Shown in pieces: positions 9,498-22,002 of a stretch of 64,000 bases of DNA. The notes beneath the pieces were generated by a model. The model was not told where the DNA came from and did not search any database. It was given only the letters and a program-made list of their open reading frames with translations. The stretch comes from Adiantum capillus-veneris. Taxonomy: Eukaryota; Streptophyta; Polypodiopsida; Polypodiales; Pteridaceae. A program made the translations under genes and the position numbers. The stretch covers positions 174,804,740 to 174,868,739 of the forward strand of contig CM043944.1 of the NCBI GenBank assembly GCA_014529385.2, read 5' to 3'. The first letter of the stretch is position 1; each line of letters starts with the position of its first letter.

Positions 9498-9878
9498 TGT
9501 AAACAGACTTGGACACTCCAAGTCGAGATTCTACCGCGACACCACAAGAATTCACTTCAAAACAGTTCACAATTCATAATTGATTCGACACTGGCCCGGC
9601 GGAGTTCCATGCCTAGATATATTGACCCAAAAGATTGGCGCCCCTTTCGGTATTTCTTTTTGTATTAATCTTTGTTCAAAGTACAAGAGTGTAGACAGGT
9701 GCTTACACTCAGACTCTACGTCCAGATGCTCTGAGTTTTCAAAGGCCTACCCACATATTTCAAGATTACAAGGGATGCTAAAAGCAGAGCCCCAATACGC
9801 TGAGAATTAAAAGCTTTCAATAATAAAGAAAAAGAGGCTTCTCTCTCTCTCTGAACCTCTTGTACAAAATAAAGCAAA

Positions 9879-9948
<70 letters not shown>

Positions 9949-10171
9949 CGTAGGAAAAGCATGCAACGTTGTGTAGCCAGAAAAGCAACCCAGGCTTCCA
10001 CAATTTACGCCGCAGAATGCGGGCGTCCATACAGATGCCACGTGTCAGTCCCGCCAGCGTGGAACTGGAAATCCGCAGCCACAGCCACGTCAGCATTCAT
10101 CGGGGTGTGTGTGTGGATGTGTCCTCTGCTGCCAGCAATGTCCAAGCATGACACGTCACCAATTTGTGACA
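9498..10171 (-). mobile_element. LTR B, 5' LTR of truncated element B
   Basis: The plus-strand reading TGTAAACAGACTTGG...TTTGTGACA matches the solo LTR at 11815-12346 at both ends. It holds the AAAGGGGCGCC module (reverse) and CT microsatellites (about 9838-9850 and 9885-9945). The partner 3' LTR is not in the window, so the element is truncated. It directly abuts an LTR A copy at 10172. Confidence 0.75.
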
Positions 10172-11281
10172 TCAGGGCAAGGGTTCAATTAGCCTAGATC
10201 AGGAAGTGTTCTGGCATTTTTGTGAGTGTTCGCAGACCGTGCACGTCCATACACTTAGAGTAGATGCATATCCTCTGGTTGCACACATCATGATCATCAA
10301 ATTTCCATCAAAACCCATCAGGAGCATTTTTACAGTGCATAGACCTATTTTCCCTAGTTTAGTCATTTTTCACTTATTATTTTTAAGTGACTTTTGTTGG
10401 GAACTAGGTAGGGCAAACTTTGCAAGTGAATATATTAGAAACCCTAGCAATAGCACTTTCTAGCAGAAGAGGCAGCAGGGACCTAACATCCAACAGGGCA
10501 CCTTCTCAGCAAGACCCCTCCCGGGGAGGATAACTCAGCGTTTTCAACAGAGGACCAAACATCAAGACAGCCAGTGTTTTTCATTGCTTGCAGATCACCC
10601 AGCGTTTTGCATTTGCAGATTAACTTGGCGACAACAAGACACAGCAGGACACCTAGCGTTTTTGCAGCATACCCCGAAATCAGCCTAGCGTTTTTGGAGC
10701 AGCACAGCAGCCCAACGTTTTTCAATTCCTTCGCGACAGAACCCAGAATAGCATCAGCGTCTCACCCTCCCGCAGCAAATCCTCGCCGCACGGTCAGATC
10801 AGCGAGCGTTTGCAGATTCAGCCCGGAAAATGCAGATTTCAGCATCTGCGTTTTCAGCACGTCGTCGTTGCATCATCGTCAACGCGGTCGTCACCGACAT
10901 AGAGTCTGAATTCAGCATATAGGAATTTGCAGATTCCAGCCATTAGCGTTTTCAGATTTCAGCACGTCTCATCGTCGTCGACATCGTCAGCAAGTCCAAA
11001 GCATTGTAGAGATTTGTGCAACCAAGAGTAGACCATTCTCGCCATTGAGAGTGGGTCCTTCGGAGGAGGGTTTGACAACATTCTGGTGTCATATTCTTCT
11101 CTCTCTATCTCTCAGTCTCAGCACCTTCATTCACAGTGTTTGCCACTTTGTTTGTGATCATTTGCACTCTCTCACTACAGGAACGGAAGGCTCTCCCTTC
11201 CGTAAGTAAAAGGAACCTTGAGCACAGTTCGGAGCACTCATCTTGAGCAAAGTTCAACATCCATTTCCGTTGCACCTTACA
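10172..11281 (+). mobile_element. LTR A copy (5' end missing)
   Basis: It is collinear with LTR A from its AGGGTTCAATT stretch through the TATA-like region near 10430 and the CAGCGTTTT series to CACCTTACA at 11281. About the first 60 bases of the LTR are missing, where LTR B joins. The B element probably inserted here or the ends recombined. Confidence 0.7.
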
Positions 11282-11581
11282 TTTTGGGACTCTGCTTTTA
11301 GCAACCCTTATAACCTTTATAAGTGTGGGCAGGGCTCCCACTTCACAGAGCATCTAGACGCAGAGTCTGAGAGTGAGACCCTCCCACTCCCTTGTACTTT
11401 CAGTTGCAGATTAATACAAAAAGAAATACCGAAAGGGGCGCCAATCTTTGGGACCAATATCTCTAGGCATGGAAGTCCGCCGGGCCATGTCGAATCAATT
11501 GTGAAGTGTGAATTGTTTTTGAAGTGAATTCCTGTCGTGTCGCGGTAGAATCTTGACTTGGAGTGTCCATGTCTGTTAGAC
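11282..11581 (+). mobile_element. LTR B remnant (copy 2)
   Basis: Paralogue of 592-887, from TTTTGGGACTCTGC to the GTCTGTTAGACA end, with the AAAGGGGCGCC module at about 11433. Confidence 0.65.
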
Positions 11582-11814
11582 ACCCTTCCCCCCCCCCCCC
11601 GGGTCACACTGGCCTCCTGCCCCGCCCGCACTGCCACATTGCCCTCGCCTTCCAGCTACTGTTTTTTCTTCCCCTCAGCCCATTTCCCGGGCTGCCTTGC
11701 AAGTACCGAGCAACACAAACCCTTAGCCCCCCCCCTCCCTTGCCCCTTAGCCGCGGCTGTCTATTTTCAACTTCTTGCCAGGGTGACTAGCCGCCTCTGG
11801 GTTGGTCAGCAAGG

Positions 11815-12346
11815 TGTAACAGACTTGGACACTCCAAGTCAAGAATCAACCGCGACAGCACCAAATAACCACTTCAAAACAATTCACAGATCACAATAGA
11901 TTTGCACTGGCCCGACGGAGTTCCGTGCCTAGAGATATTGGCCCCAAAGACTGGCGCCCCTTTCGGTATTTCTTTTTATATTAATCAATCATCAAAGTAC
12001 AAGAGAGCGGTTAGGGTTTCACTCTCAGACTCTGCGTCCAGATGCTCTGAGAAGTGAGGCCCTCACCACTAATTTAAAGGTTACAAGGGATGCCCAAAAG
12101 CAGAGCCCCAAAAGCTATTAAAATCAAAAGCATCAGTTCTCTCTCTCTCTTAGAGAGTCTTTCCTCTGTTTTTTATAAAAAAAAAAGCAAAATTCGCGTC
12201 GCTCATCATTTTCCAAAAAAATAATAATCCGCCTCCGCGATTTTCGGAATTTAGGGTTTCTGGCAAAAATTAGGGTTTGCAGGAATTTTAGGGTTTTTGG
12301 CAGATATTAGGGTTTCTGCTGTCCGCCACATCATCACTTTGTGACA
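11815..12346 (-). mobile_element. Solo LTR B with CAAGG target duplication
   Basis: TGTAACAGACTTGG...TTTGTGACA (plus reading), 532 bp, is flanked by CAAGG at 11810-11814 and 12347-12351. Copy 1 of the duplication shows the uninterrupted site at about 1108-1122. There is no internal region, so this is an LTR-LTR recombination product. Relative to 9498-10171 the element is in the same orientation. Confidence 0.85.
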
Positions 12347-12414
12347 CAAGGTGCCCCCCTTCGTCATCTTCGCTATGCCACAACCCTGGGGTTTCTTCAC
12401 AACAGCAGCCATAG

Positions 12415-12687
12415 ATGGAGGATTCTACTCCGCCTGAGAAATACTCCGTAGATTCCACCATCCGACTTGCACTCATGCAAACGGAGCAAGCAAGACTTGC
12501 GACAGATGTGGAGCTCCTGGAGGCCACCTCTATTATCCACAAGATTATCAGTACCCGACCTAGCAGAGGCAAGGTGCGCAACCTCCTCCAAGCGTGCCTT
12601 CTCTCAGAAGCAGAAAAAATCATCGATGTACAATTCTCAGGCGTGGTTATTACTACTAAATCGAGTTTGAGACTCTCGAGATGGTGA
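12415..12687 (+). CDS. Small duplicated ORF, unknown function
   Basis: A 90-residue frame starting MEDSTPPEKYSVDS and ending in LRLSRW before a TGA. The matching frame in copy 1 is conserved in most residues but is broken by element A. The start chosen is the first ATG after a pyrimidine-rich leader, shared by both copies. I see no domain, signal peptide or membrane segment. Conservation between the copies could reflect recent duplication rather than selection. It may be part of an unrecognised transposon or a captured gene fragment. Confidence 0.4.
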   Translation: MEDSTPPEKYSVDSTIRLALMQTEQARLATDVELLEATSIIHKIISTRPSRGKVRNLLQACLLSEAEKIIDVQFSGVVITTKSSLRLSRW

Positions 12688-12744
12688 CCAAGGTCATTTC
12701 AATAAGTCTCCTCGCAATTTGTGCAGTATGAGCTCACTTTCGAC

Positions 12745-12826
12745 AGTGTGTCACGAGACAGGCACCACGTGCCAATGGAAAGGAACAGACTGAACAGACT
12801 TTAAGCACTTTAATAACAATTGAACT

Positions 12827-12886
<60 letters not shown>

Positions 12887-13158
12887 ACACGCGACACAGA
12901 GTGGCGGAATTCCACCCCAGAGAGTATTGACCCCAAACCTTGGCTCCCCGGCTCCCCTTTCGGTATTTCTTTATATTACTTGAACTCAGTGCAATGCCAG
13001 TACTCCAGACTGTGTCAATGGAGCCAACTTGCAGATCTCGGCCAAGGCGCCTAAACCCTAAGAAGACAAGCAATAGCAGAAGAAGAAGTCATACCAACTT
13101 ATGGACCCCGTCCGATGGGGCCCAAGTGACATAAAAGCATTTAGAATAATGTTGGACC
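12745..13158 (-). mobile_element. LTR C fragment with (GA)n (copy 2)
   Basis: Paralogue of 6150-6564. It includes a (GA)n tract at about 12830-12884, longer than in copy 1, and the reversed AAAGGGG module with a small local duplication (GGCTCCCC twice). Confidence 0.6.
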
Positions 13159-13540
13159 ACTTCACCCAATAAGAAGGATGTGTGCAAAAGCGTATTGGAA
13201 GAAATTCATATGTCAAACATCCTGTGCATCTTCTTGAAAAATCTCAAGTAATAACTTGCTTCACTATATCCATTTTTGTTTTCTAATATTTGCATTCATG
13301 ACCTATATTCTCTATAAATGGGTTGATAAGAGTAGATATGAAATCGGATATGAAGGAAGTTATAAATGGAAATAAGGGGAATCTGTATTTGGTCCTAGAC
13401 TAAGAGTAGATAAATATTGGATGTGAAGGAGAATATAAATGGAAACATAGTTTTTATCATACGCGTATGTTTGTTGAAACATACGTTTGCAGACGCATAC
13501 TTTCACACGCGTATGATATGTATAAACTGGTTAGGTAAAA
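13159..13540. other. AT-rich sequence with an inverted repeat
   Basis: No ORF or LTR terminus is recognised. TATCATACGCGTATG at about 13456 and its near reverse complement CACGCGTATGATA at about 13510 could form a stem with a loop of about 40 bases. It may be the left boundary of the region that follows. Confidence 0.4.
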
Positions 13541-14935
13541 ACTGGTTTACATAACCAGTAAAAATTTTTTAACACCTATTTCTCACTGGTATACATAGTG
13601 GTTAAGTGTTCACATGTACTGTTTGTCATGTCAGATAGGTTAAAAAAATATCTGTTTGAAAGGAAAATAGTGGTTTACATATCCAGTAAATTTTTTTGTA
13701 CACTTATTTCTCACTGGTATACATCGTGATTAAGTCCTCACATGTACTGGTTAGGTAAACAACATACCGGTTTTAAATGAAAAGACTGGTTTACATTAGC
13801 AGTCAGAACATTTGAACTGGTTGACACTTATATACCACTGGAACGTACCAAGGACATGTGTTCATTTTTTCTAACACATTTTTCTCACTGGTATACATCG
13901 TGGTTAAGTGCTTACATGTACTGGTTAGTAAATAACATTGCGGTTTTAAATGAAAAGACTGGTTTACATCAGCAGTAAGAATATTTGAACAAGTTGACAC
14001 TTATATACCACTGGTATGTACCAAGGACATGTGTTAATTTCTTTTAACACTAATTTCTCACTGGTATACATCGTGGTTAAGTGCTCACTTGTACTGGTTA
14101 GGTAAATAACATACCGGTTTTAAATGAAAAGACTGGTTTACATCAACAGTAAGAACATTTGCACTGGTTGACACTTATATACCACTGGAACGTACCAAGG
14201 ACATGTGTTCATTTTTTTAACCCTTATTTTTCACTGGTACACATCATGGGTAAGTGCTCACATGTACTGGTTAGGTAAATAACATACCGGTTTTAAATGA
14301 AAAGACTGGGTTACATCAGCAGTAAGAACATTTGAACAAGTTGACACTTATATACCACTGGTACGTACCAATGACATGTGTTCATTTTCTTTAACACTTA
14401 TTTCTCACTGGTATACATCGTGGTTAAGTGCTCACATGTACTGGTTAGGTAAATAACATACCGGTTTTAAATGAAAAGACTGGTTTACATCAGTAGTCAG
14501 AACATTTGAACTGGTTGACACTTATATACCACTGGTACGTACCAAGGACATGTGTTCATTTTTTTAACCCTTATTTTTCACTGGTACACATCATGGGTAA
14601 GTGCTCACATGTACTGGTTAGGTAAATAACATACCGGTTTTAAATGAAAAAACTGGTTTACATCAGCAGTAAGAACATTTGAACTGGTTGACACTTATAT
14701 ACCACTGGTACGTACCAAGGGCATGTGTTCATTCCTTTTAACACTTATTTATCACTGGTATACATCGTGGTTAAGTGCTCACTTGTACTGGTTAGGTAAA
14801 TAACATACCGGTTATAAATGAAAAGACTGGTTTACATCAGCAGTAAGAACATTTGAACTGGTTGACACTTATATACCACTGGTACGTACCAAGGACATGT
14901 GTTCATATATACTGGTTTACCTAACCAATTAAGTG
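13540..14935. repeat. Tandem array, ~173-bp unit, about 8 copies
   Basis: The anchor ACTGGTTTACAT recurs at 13785, 13958, 14132, 14305 (one change), 14479, 14652 and 14826, giving steps of 173 or 174 bases, with diverged partial units before 13785. Each unit contains ACTGGTATACATCGTGG, ATACCGGTTTTAAATG and ATATACCACTGGTACGTACC. It lies immediately upstream of the exon that begins at 15048, and so could lie in an intron or the promoter of that gene, or be a subterminal array of a transposon. Confidence 0.92.
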
Positions 14936-15047
14936 AAAAAACATAGTGGTTTGAAATAAAAATACTGGTTTATAGTAATGTAATAGTTTTCCTCAAAACG
15001 TGCAGTTTTCTTCAATGTTCTTTAACCATATATGTCTTTCATTGTAG

Positions 15048-17149
15048 GTGGAGCTCTTTCTCAACTTTAAAGAACAATACCCTGAAATTGTAATAAGGCA
15101 GCGGGCGTTTGAGTACATGAAGCCATATTTTGTGCGGAAATTGAGAGATCGATATACTTGCTGCTGCATTTCACATGTTCAAATGTCCTTCCTAAAGGAT
15201 GCCATAAAGCACATGCGAAGTTCTGTATTCGGTCTGCATGGAAAAGCTTGCCATTGTCAATGCAACATATGCAAAGACAATGGTGGATGCAAGGCACCAA
15301 AAAACCCTATCAAGAGTGTAACAGCCTTATTGGACTCTATACTGTGTCCTAAATCAGATACGTCCACCTTCCATGCCCTTGCCTGCTTGAGTGGTCAATG
15401 TAAAAGGTGTGGCCCGGATAAGTTAGACTTTTGTGTTGCAGAGGCTGCATTTATTGCTAAAAAGATTGTGGTGAAGATTTTTGAGGACCTAGAAGTAGGA
15501 ACTGCGCGTGACGGTCTGAAGAAGAAAAGGAAAGTCTTGTCGCATAAGGAAATATCATGCCAGGATCTCTCAGTCATGTTCAAAGACCATCTTAAGAAAT
15601 ACATAATGCATAATTTTGTGTATAGATGGCAAGCAGAACAATATAAGGAATGTATACAAAGCTTTCCAGAAGATGTTGTTGTGTCAGTTGTTGACTTTGC
15701 GGAAAATTATAGTTTCAAAGAACAAAACGAGATTCAGTCCATGCACTGGTATTCAAATCAAGTAACTATTTTTGTGCACATAACATATTTCCGAATTGCA
15801 GGTAACGACATCACCCTAGATCAGTATTATTTCTTTTGTATTAAGCCTTCAATAATTTTTGATTTTTATATTATGCAGGTGACATCCACAAGACAATTCA
15901 CTTCTTCATTTCAGATGACAAGCAACATGACACACATTTTGTTCAACATTGTTTTCTGAAACATGCGGAATGGCTAAAGAAATTTGGTCTAAATATAAAA
16001 CGTCATTGGGTATGGTCTGATGGAGCAGCTTCACAATTCAAAGCAAGAAGACCATTCTATTTCCTTGCCAGGTATACCATGTTCTAACAAACATTATCTG
16101 AAGGCGGTTTTAATATAGAGACCTATCATAGTGGCATTAAAGTTGTAATAAAATGCTTGTCTAACATCAGTAATATTATAATACGTGTTTTTTTTGGTAA
16201 TTTTATCGTGCCAAGAGTATATTAATCTTCTTCTATCCATTGAATAAATTGCAGATACAGTGTTTTTACGGGATGGAAAATGTCTTGGAACTTTTTTGGA
16301 TCCGGACATGGTAAGGGAGAACACGACGGTGCGGGAGCAGTGATAAAAAGGTCTTTAACTCAATACCAATTGCAGCCAAACTGCCCAAAGATAGACTGTG
16401 CTACAGATGTTGTGGCATTATTGAGACGCACCTTGTCAGATGGTGCTACAGCCACCTATACATCCCAGGCATGTTATGTAAGCAGGATTTTTTGGGTGAT
16501 TGAATTGGGAGATGTCGAAAGGGGAAAAAATTGGGATGTGAAGGCTGTAAAAAATACCCGCTCAATGCACTCTGTTTCTGCATATTCAGAGCATGATACA
16601 ACTGCTTTGAGAACACGTTCATTGTCTTGTTTCTGTAGTGCATGTAAACAGGAAAAGTGGAGAAGATGTGTGAGCAAGTCACACGTTCCTTTCTGGACAT
16701 ACCTTATTTTGGAGCCTGCAGAAGAAGGGGAAGACGATGATGACGAAATAAATGAGGATGCAACATATGAAGGACACTATGACACCCTCAGTCAAGCTCT
16801 TATTGTTGGTGATAATTTTGTTGTTCCCGCACCAAATGACAATGAAGAAAAAGTGGATTTCTATATAGTGAAATGCACTGCAGCTATTCAAGAGTTTCAT
16901 TCAGACGTTGAAGATGACTGGGGCAATATCATTGGGCGAGGATCCTATGCTATCAAAGAGTTTTACTATCGTATGATAAATGAGCAAACCTATGAGCTTT
17001 TGGACAAAAAGCCAGAGGTGTTCATATATTCACATCTTGTTCGGGCAATCAAAATCCCCATGATACCCCATCCCAGAAACTCAAAACTATATACAATATC
17101 ACTTGATGTCAATGAGCCTATCTACAATAGTATGCCTTTTGAGCTGTAA
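15048..17149 (+). CDS. Three-exon DDE/RNase-H-like protein, repeat-associated family
   Basis: Exons 15048-15801, 15879-16071 and 16255-17149 join in frame through GT-AG introns and end at TAA 17147-17149. There is no ATG at the left end: CATTGTAG before 15048 looks like a 3' splice site, so a first exon is missing or lies upstream of the tandem array. Motifs in order are a Cys-rich region (CHCQCNICKDNGGC and CLSGQCKRCGPDKLDFC, likely zinc-binding), VVDFAENYSF, ISDDKQHDTHF, WSDGAASQFKA and FFGSGHGKGEHDGAGAVIKR, then an acidic C-terminal part. The spaced Asp residues and the HGKG...DGAGAV block resemble an RNase-H-fold transposase core seen in a poorly characterised family scattered in animal and plant genomes. 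No stop or frameshift was found in the joined exons. It could be a transposase or a domesticated derivative. Confidence 0.75.
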
Positions 17150-17209
17150 CCATCTTAAGAAATTGATAATGCATAATTTTGTGTATATCTGCCTATTACT
17201 GTAAACTGA

Positions 17210-18215
<1,006 letters not shown>

Positions 18216-18395
18216 TCTCTCCTTTTATTTGCAATATACTTCAAATATAGAATACAACGTATTTCCGTGCAACTTGCTTGTAAATGTATTATACATGAAT
18301 TCTGTTACATTGATTGAGCCTTTTGGCTGAGTAATTCTCCATTTACATCCATCGACAAAAAAATACATCGACAAAAGTCGCCCACTTCACAGACT

Positions 18396-19255
18396 TTATG
18401 AAGGTTTCTTTTTATATAAAAAATCCGTTCCTTTCTTCTTGAAAAAGTCAATCCGCCATTTCCAATAAAAACGACGCACATAGGTGTCGTCAGGTTGTCC
18501 ATCTGCACAAATTACAGTCCTCTTTGTATACTCAATTCTGTCCTTAGAGTACAACCAGTGTGCCAGCCAGTTTATGACAGTGGTTGACAAAAAACAGGCG
18601 CGCACTTCTTTAGACTGCTTTTCTAGCTTGGGAAAAACAAGAAATGATCCCAATGGATTAAACATTAGCTTATATCCAGAATCATCAAAGATAGGTGTGT
18701 CAGTTGGTAGGTCAGGAAAATTTTCGAGATTCTTGTGGAACACCAGTTTATTTGTCGCGCCCAATTTAAAAGGGGACCTTGTGCATTGCGCCTCACTTAC
18801 CACTCTATTGAATCTTTTGTGGTGGTCAGGGAACACTGTCGCTAGCGTGCGTTTGAGCTTCTCAAACTCGCAGCAGCTCCATATCCACACTTCGAACCAT
18901 CTAAAACAAAAATTCATAAACACTTCTGCATCGGGTCTTACCCAAAACTGTGTATCCCCTTCAACAACATACCGCATTTCTGGCCAGTGGGGCAATTCTT
19001 CACCATATTTTCCATCAAATTTCTTGAGTAGTAATCCATTAAGGTCCAAAATGAGAACCCTACGCTGGACGCTCAACGGAGGTGGTGGCCTTGGCCATAT
19101 CAGTGGGATTCTTTTAATTAGTCTATACCATAGAGGAAACATGAGCACTGCAGGAGACAACACACAATTACATATTGCACGAATGTCAGCCCTGCCATTA
19201 TGCTTGTCAGCCCTGAACCTATCTGCAAGACGCCATTCTTCAATTGAAAACATAT
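18396..19255 (-). CDS. FCP1/NIF-like HAD phosphatase domain protein (5' exon not found)
   Basis: The minus-strand frame from a 3' splice site (TCTGCAG at 19256-19262) to a stop at 18396. The order of motifs fits the FCP1-homology HAD family: RVLILDLNGLLLKK (motif I, with Asn in place of the second Asp), FWVRPDAEVFMNFCFRWFEVWIWS (motif II region ending in Ser), a Lys/Leu segment, and PIFDDSGYKLMFNPLG (motif IV Asp-Asp). Plant relatives with a DLNGLL motif I are common, so the Asn is not necessarily a defect, but classic FCP1 catalysis needs DxDxT. The first ATG in this exon is at 19253; an upstream exon may supply the true start. It faces the DDE-like gene tail to tail. Confidence 0.6.
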
Positions 19256-19443
19256 CTGCAGATGCAAAATTACACAAGACTCAAATTTAAATATTTAATT
19301 AGGACATATCTATAGATTGAAATCATACAATAAAAACACACAATGTTCAAAAATTAGGCACAAGATGAAAGAGACGTCGAATGGGAAAGAAAGTTATATT
19401 AATTTCAGAAGTGGTTACATAAAAAGAAACATGGGGGGGCAAA

Positions 19444-22002
19444 CTATAATCTTTTGCAGGCTCTGGGTTTAGGGTCAGAACTTGTGCCGGTATTCTGCAT
19501 CTCCTTAGTGTCTTCTATGTCCATCTCCTCTTCTGGCTGCTCCTGGGTCTCTTCCTCTTCCTTGCTTTTTTGCTCCATTTCAGGCTTCTCATCTCCAGTC
19601 TTCTCGATTTTTTTTCTTTTTGCCTTTCTTATATGCTGAGCAAGGGTCTCCTCGGGACTTCCCTCCAGCCTGACATCTACACGACCATCAGCTTTAGAAA
19701 GCTGTGCAGCAAGAGATCACTTATTAGAGCCATAATCAATGAAAAAACATACTCTTGCCACGTTGGCCTCATTTTCTCGGGGTCTTTGATCTTGTCACCC
19801 GCACGCTGTCTAGCAACACATCCTCTTCCTCATTCTGGGTTTTCTCTTCAGCACCAGTCGTACTTTGCTCCTTTACCTCAAAGTTTTTTTCTTCTTCTGT
19901 TGTTTCCGAAACAGGTTTCTCAGCATTACCAGAGACATTTTCATCAAGCAATACCTCCACAGGTGTCTTGTATGCAGGCGTCACTGCATCGTTCCATGTG
20001 TCTTTACCGGCAGTAGGTCTGAAGCAGCTTGACTCTGAAAAAACATCAGAGAAGACAAAAATCAACCACCTGATTACCCATTGAAACAATTTTCTCACCT
20101 GTTTTTGGGCATGGTTCAATTGGCTTCTTCTTTAGAAGGGATTGGTCTTGTGCAGAAATAACTCTGAGGCAATCCTTAAGCATGCACTTTCCTTTCTCAG
20201 CCAAGTGAGCATAGTAGAATGCATGGTATGCATGTGAACAAGGCAATAGAAAAACATGGCTTGAGCGATTGTGATCATGAATTCTTACACCACAAGCATT
20301 GCACACATCAATGAGAACAACACTGTGTCCAGGAGCTGTTACTCGTGCAGGCAAGACTATGGTTTCAGGTAGCATTGGTTGACTAATCATGCATGTCACA
20401 AACGTGACATAGAGACCAAAGGTTTCCTCACGGTCCAAGCATTTGGATAATTCTTCCTGTAGGCAAGAGACCTCTGTTATAAGACAATGTCAAACAGGTA
20501 TAAAATTGGTATGAATGCTTGAAAATCGGTATAATGATGTTATCATAACGGTATGATTACATCCTTCTGGTATGATGTTATCCCACCGGTATAATGTTAT
20601 TATACTGGATAGTATAACATAATACCGGTAGGATAACATCCGGTAACATCATACCGGTAGGATAACAGTATACTGGAAGCATAACATCAAACCGGTTGGA
20701 TTTTATCATACCGGTTGGATCTAACCATACCGGTCTGATGTAACCATACCAGTAGGATGTTATCATACTGGTAAGATTATCTCCTAAATCCTACCAGTAA
20801 GATAACATCCTACCGGTAGGATATAATCATACTGGTAGGATGTAATCATACCGGTAGGGTATAATCCTACCGGTATGATAACATCCTACCGGTATTGTCA
20901 TCTACCCTTACCGAATATGATATAATCCTACCGGTATGAAAAATCATACCGTATGGTACTTTGCATGTATTATACTACAATCAGATGGAGTTAAAAGCAT
21001 ACCTGTGTCTGCTGTAGGGTGGCTTTTGCTTGGTCAAATTTTTCCTAGAGGCTGTCAAGCAAGCCTGTTGGTACATTGGCATCATCAGGGAAGTGCATTC
21101 AGATGGTGTCAAGGTCACCCTCGCAACGGTGCACATCAGCAACAGATTTGACCACTGAATCCTTAGCCTTCTGACACTCGGCTGATACATTGTCATGAGA
21201 TTTTCTAACCTCAACAAGAAGTTCTTGCAAGGAAGTGGATACTTCAACACTAAAGGCAGACTGAGTGGTCGCAAAAAGTCCACTTCCGACTCGTGTAGTT
21301 CCGGATGGGGTATTTACTAAGAAGATGGCAGAACCACTTGGGGTACCTGTGGATACTTGGGAAGTCTCTAACTTCCATTGTTCTCTTTTCCTATCTAAGT
21401 GACCTTCATTGGTCACATTCTTCACCACCTCATATGCAAACTCAGCCCACTTTACCGGACCTGTGCATACGAAATAAACATATCCGCGTGCAAACTTGAC
21501 TCCCAGCAGATAGTTTGGTGGTTTGGATTGGTACACCTGCTTGTAGAGCTGGTAGAGTGCCTTGTAGTGATCCGGCCTTGCTGTTTTTATCGGCACTTTT
21601 TTCTCCTTCGCTGGAAGACACGTGAAAACTTTCATCCAGTCGGATATGGGCACATCTGCATCTGTCAACTTCCTAACATCTTTCCCCTCAAGACTTAACC
21701 CATATTCCCTGTGAAAATCCTCCTTTGTCGTGCAGAATGCCTTTAATGGCACCTCTACATCCTTGGGGTGAACAAAGCGGCTGATTTTGGGAGGAGGCTG
21801 TAACTTCTGCTCTGAAAGGAATAAATCCATACTCATTACTCAATGTATCCACACCTCAGTACTCTACTACACACATGTCCGCTGTACACAACACAAAGAG
21901 AGACAGAGAGAGGTGACATACCTTCATGGGAGAATGTCGGGTCTTTGTGGGGAAGACCTGTCGAGCTGCATTCCTTGGGCTCTTTCTTAGGTTGCTATCC
22001 AT
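19444..22002 (-). pseudogene. Five-exon gene with RING-like zinc cluster, three in-frame stops
   Basis: My model on the minus strand is exons 22002-21922, 21806-21003, 20456-20099, 20034-19753 and 19691-19444, all joined by GT-AG introns with matching phases. Together they give about 590 codons. Exon 1 encodes MDSNLRKSPRNAARQV. Exon 2 has a conserved-looking region (KISRFVHPKDVEVPLKAF ... YLLGVKFARGYVYFV) and then a coiled-coil-like segment. Exon 3 has CNAC, PCSHAYHAFYYAHL and CMLKDC, a RING-H2-like pattern. Exons 4-5 are acidic/basic low complexity. In-frame stops are at 21099-21101 (TGA), 21045-21047 (TAG) and 19769-19771 (TGA). Each is one C-to-T step from a sense codon. It may be a decayed gene, or the model may be wrong at those points. 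The exact family is not recognised. Confidence 0.55.
20525..20962. repeat. Minisatellite inside intron 2 of the RING-like gene
   Basis: An irregular array of ~20-24-bp units such as ATCATACCGGTAGGATAACATC in both orientations. The ACCGGT core is itself palindromic. It shares the TACCRGT core with the arrays at 13540-14935 and 17280-18200. Confidence 0.9.

Larger units (their letters stand above)
10751..13158. repeat. Segmental duplication, copy 2
   Basis: Collinear with 1-1340 plus 5982-6564. It contains the unoccupied target site of element A (AGAGGCAAGGTGCGC, about 12561-12575) and an additional solo LTR B at 11815-12346 that copy 1 lacks. Homology ends at GTTGGACC, about 13158. Confidence 0.85.

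Noticed and set aside
13540-14935. CRISPR-like array
   Set aside because: Units are ~173 bp with no constant repeat/variable spacer structure, and the context is a plant nuclear genome.
18484-19290. Plus-strand 268-codon frame opposite the FCP1-like gene
   Set aside because: The minus strand has the ordered HAD motifs and splice site. The plus frame has no domain.
19769-21101. Stops repaired by U-to-C RNA editing, as in fern organelles
   Set aside because: The locus is nuclear by context, with spliceosomal introns and transposons. Such editing is known from organelles, so decay is the simpler reading.
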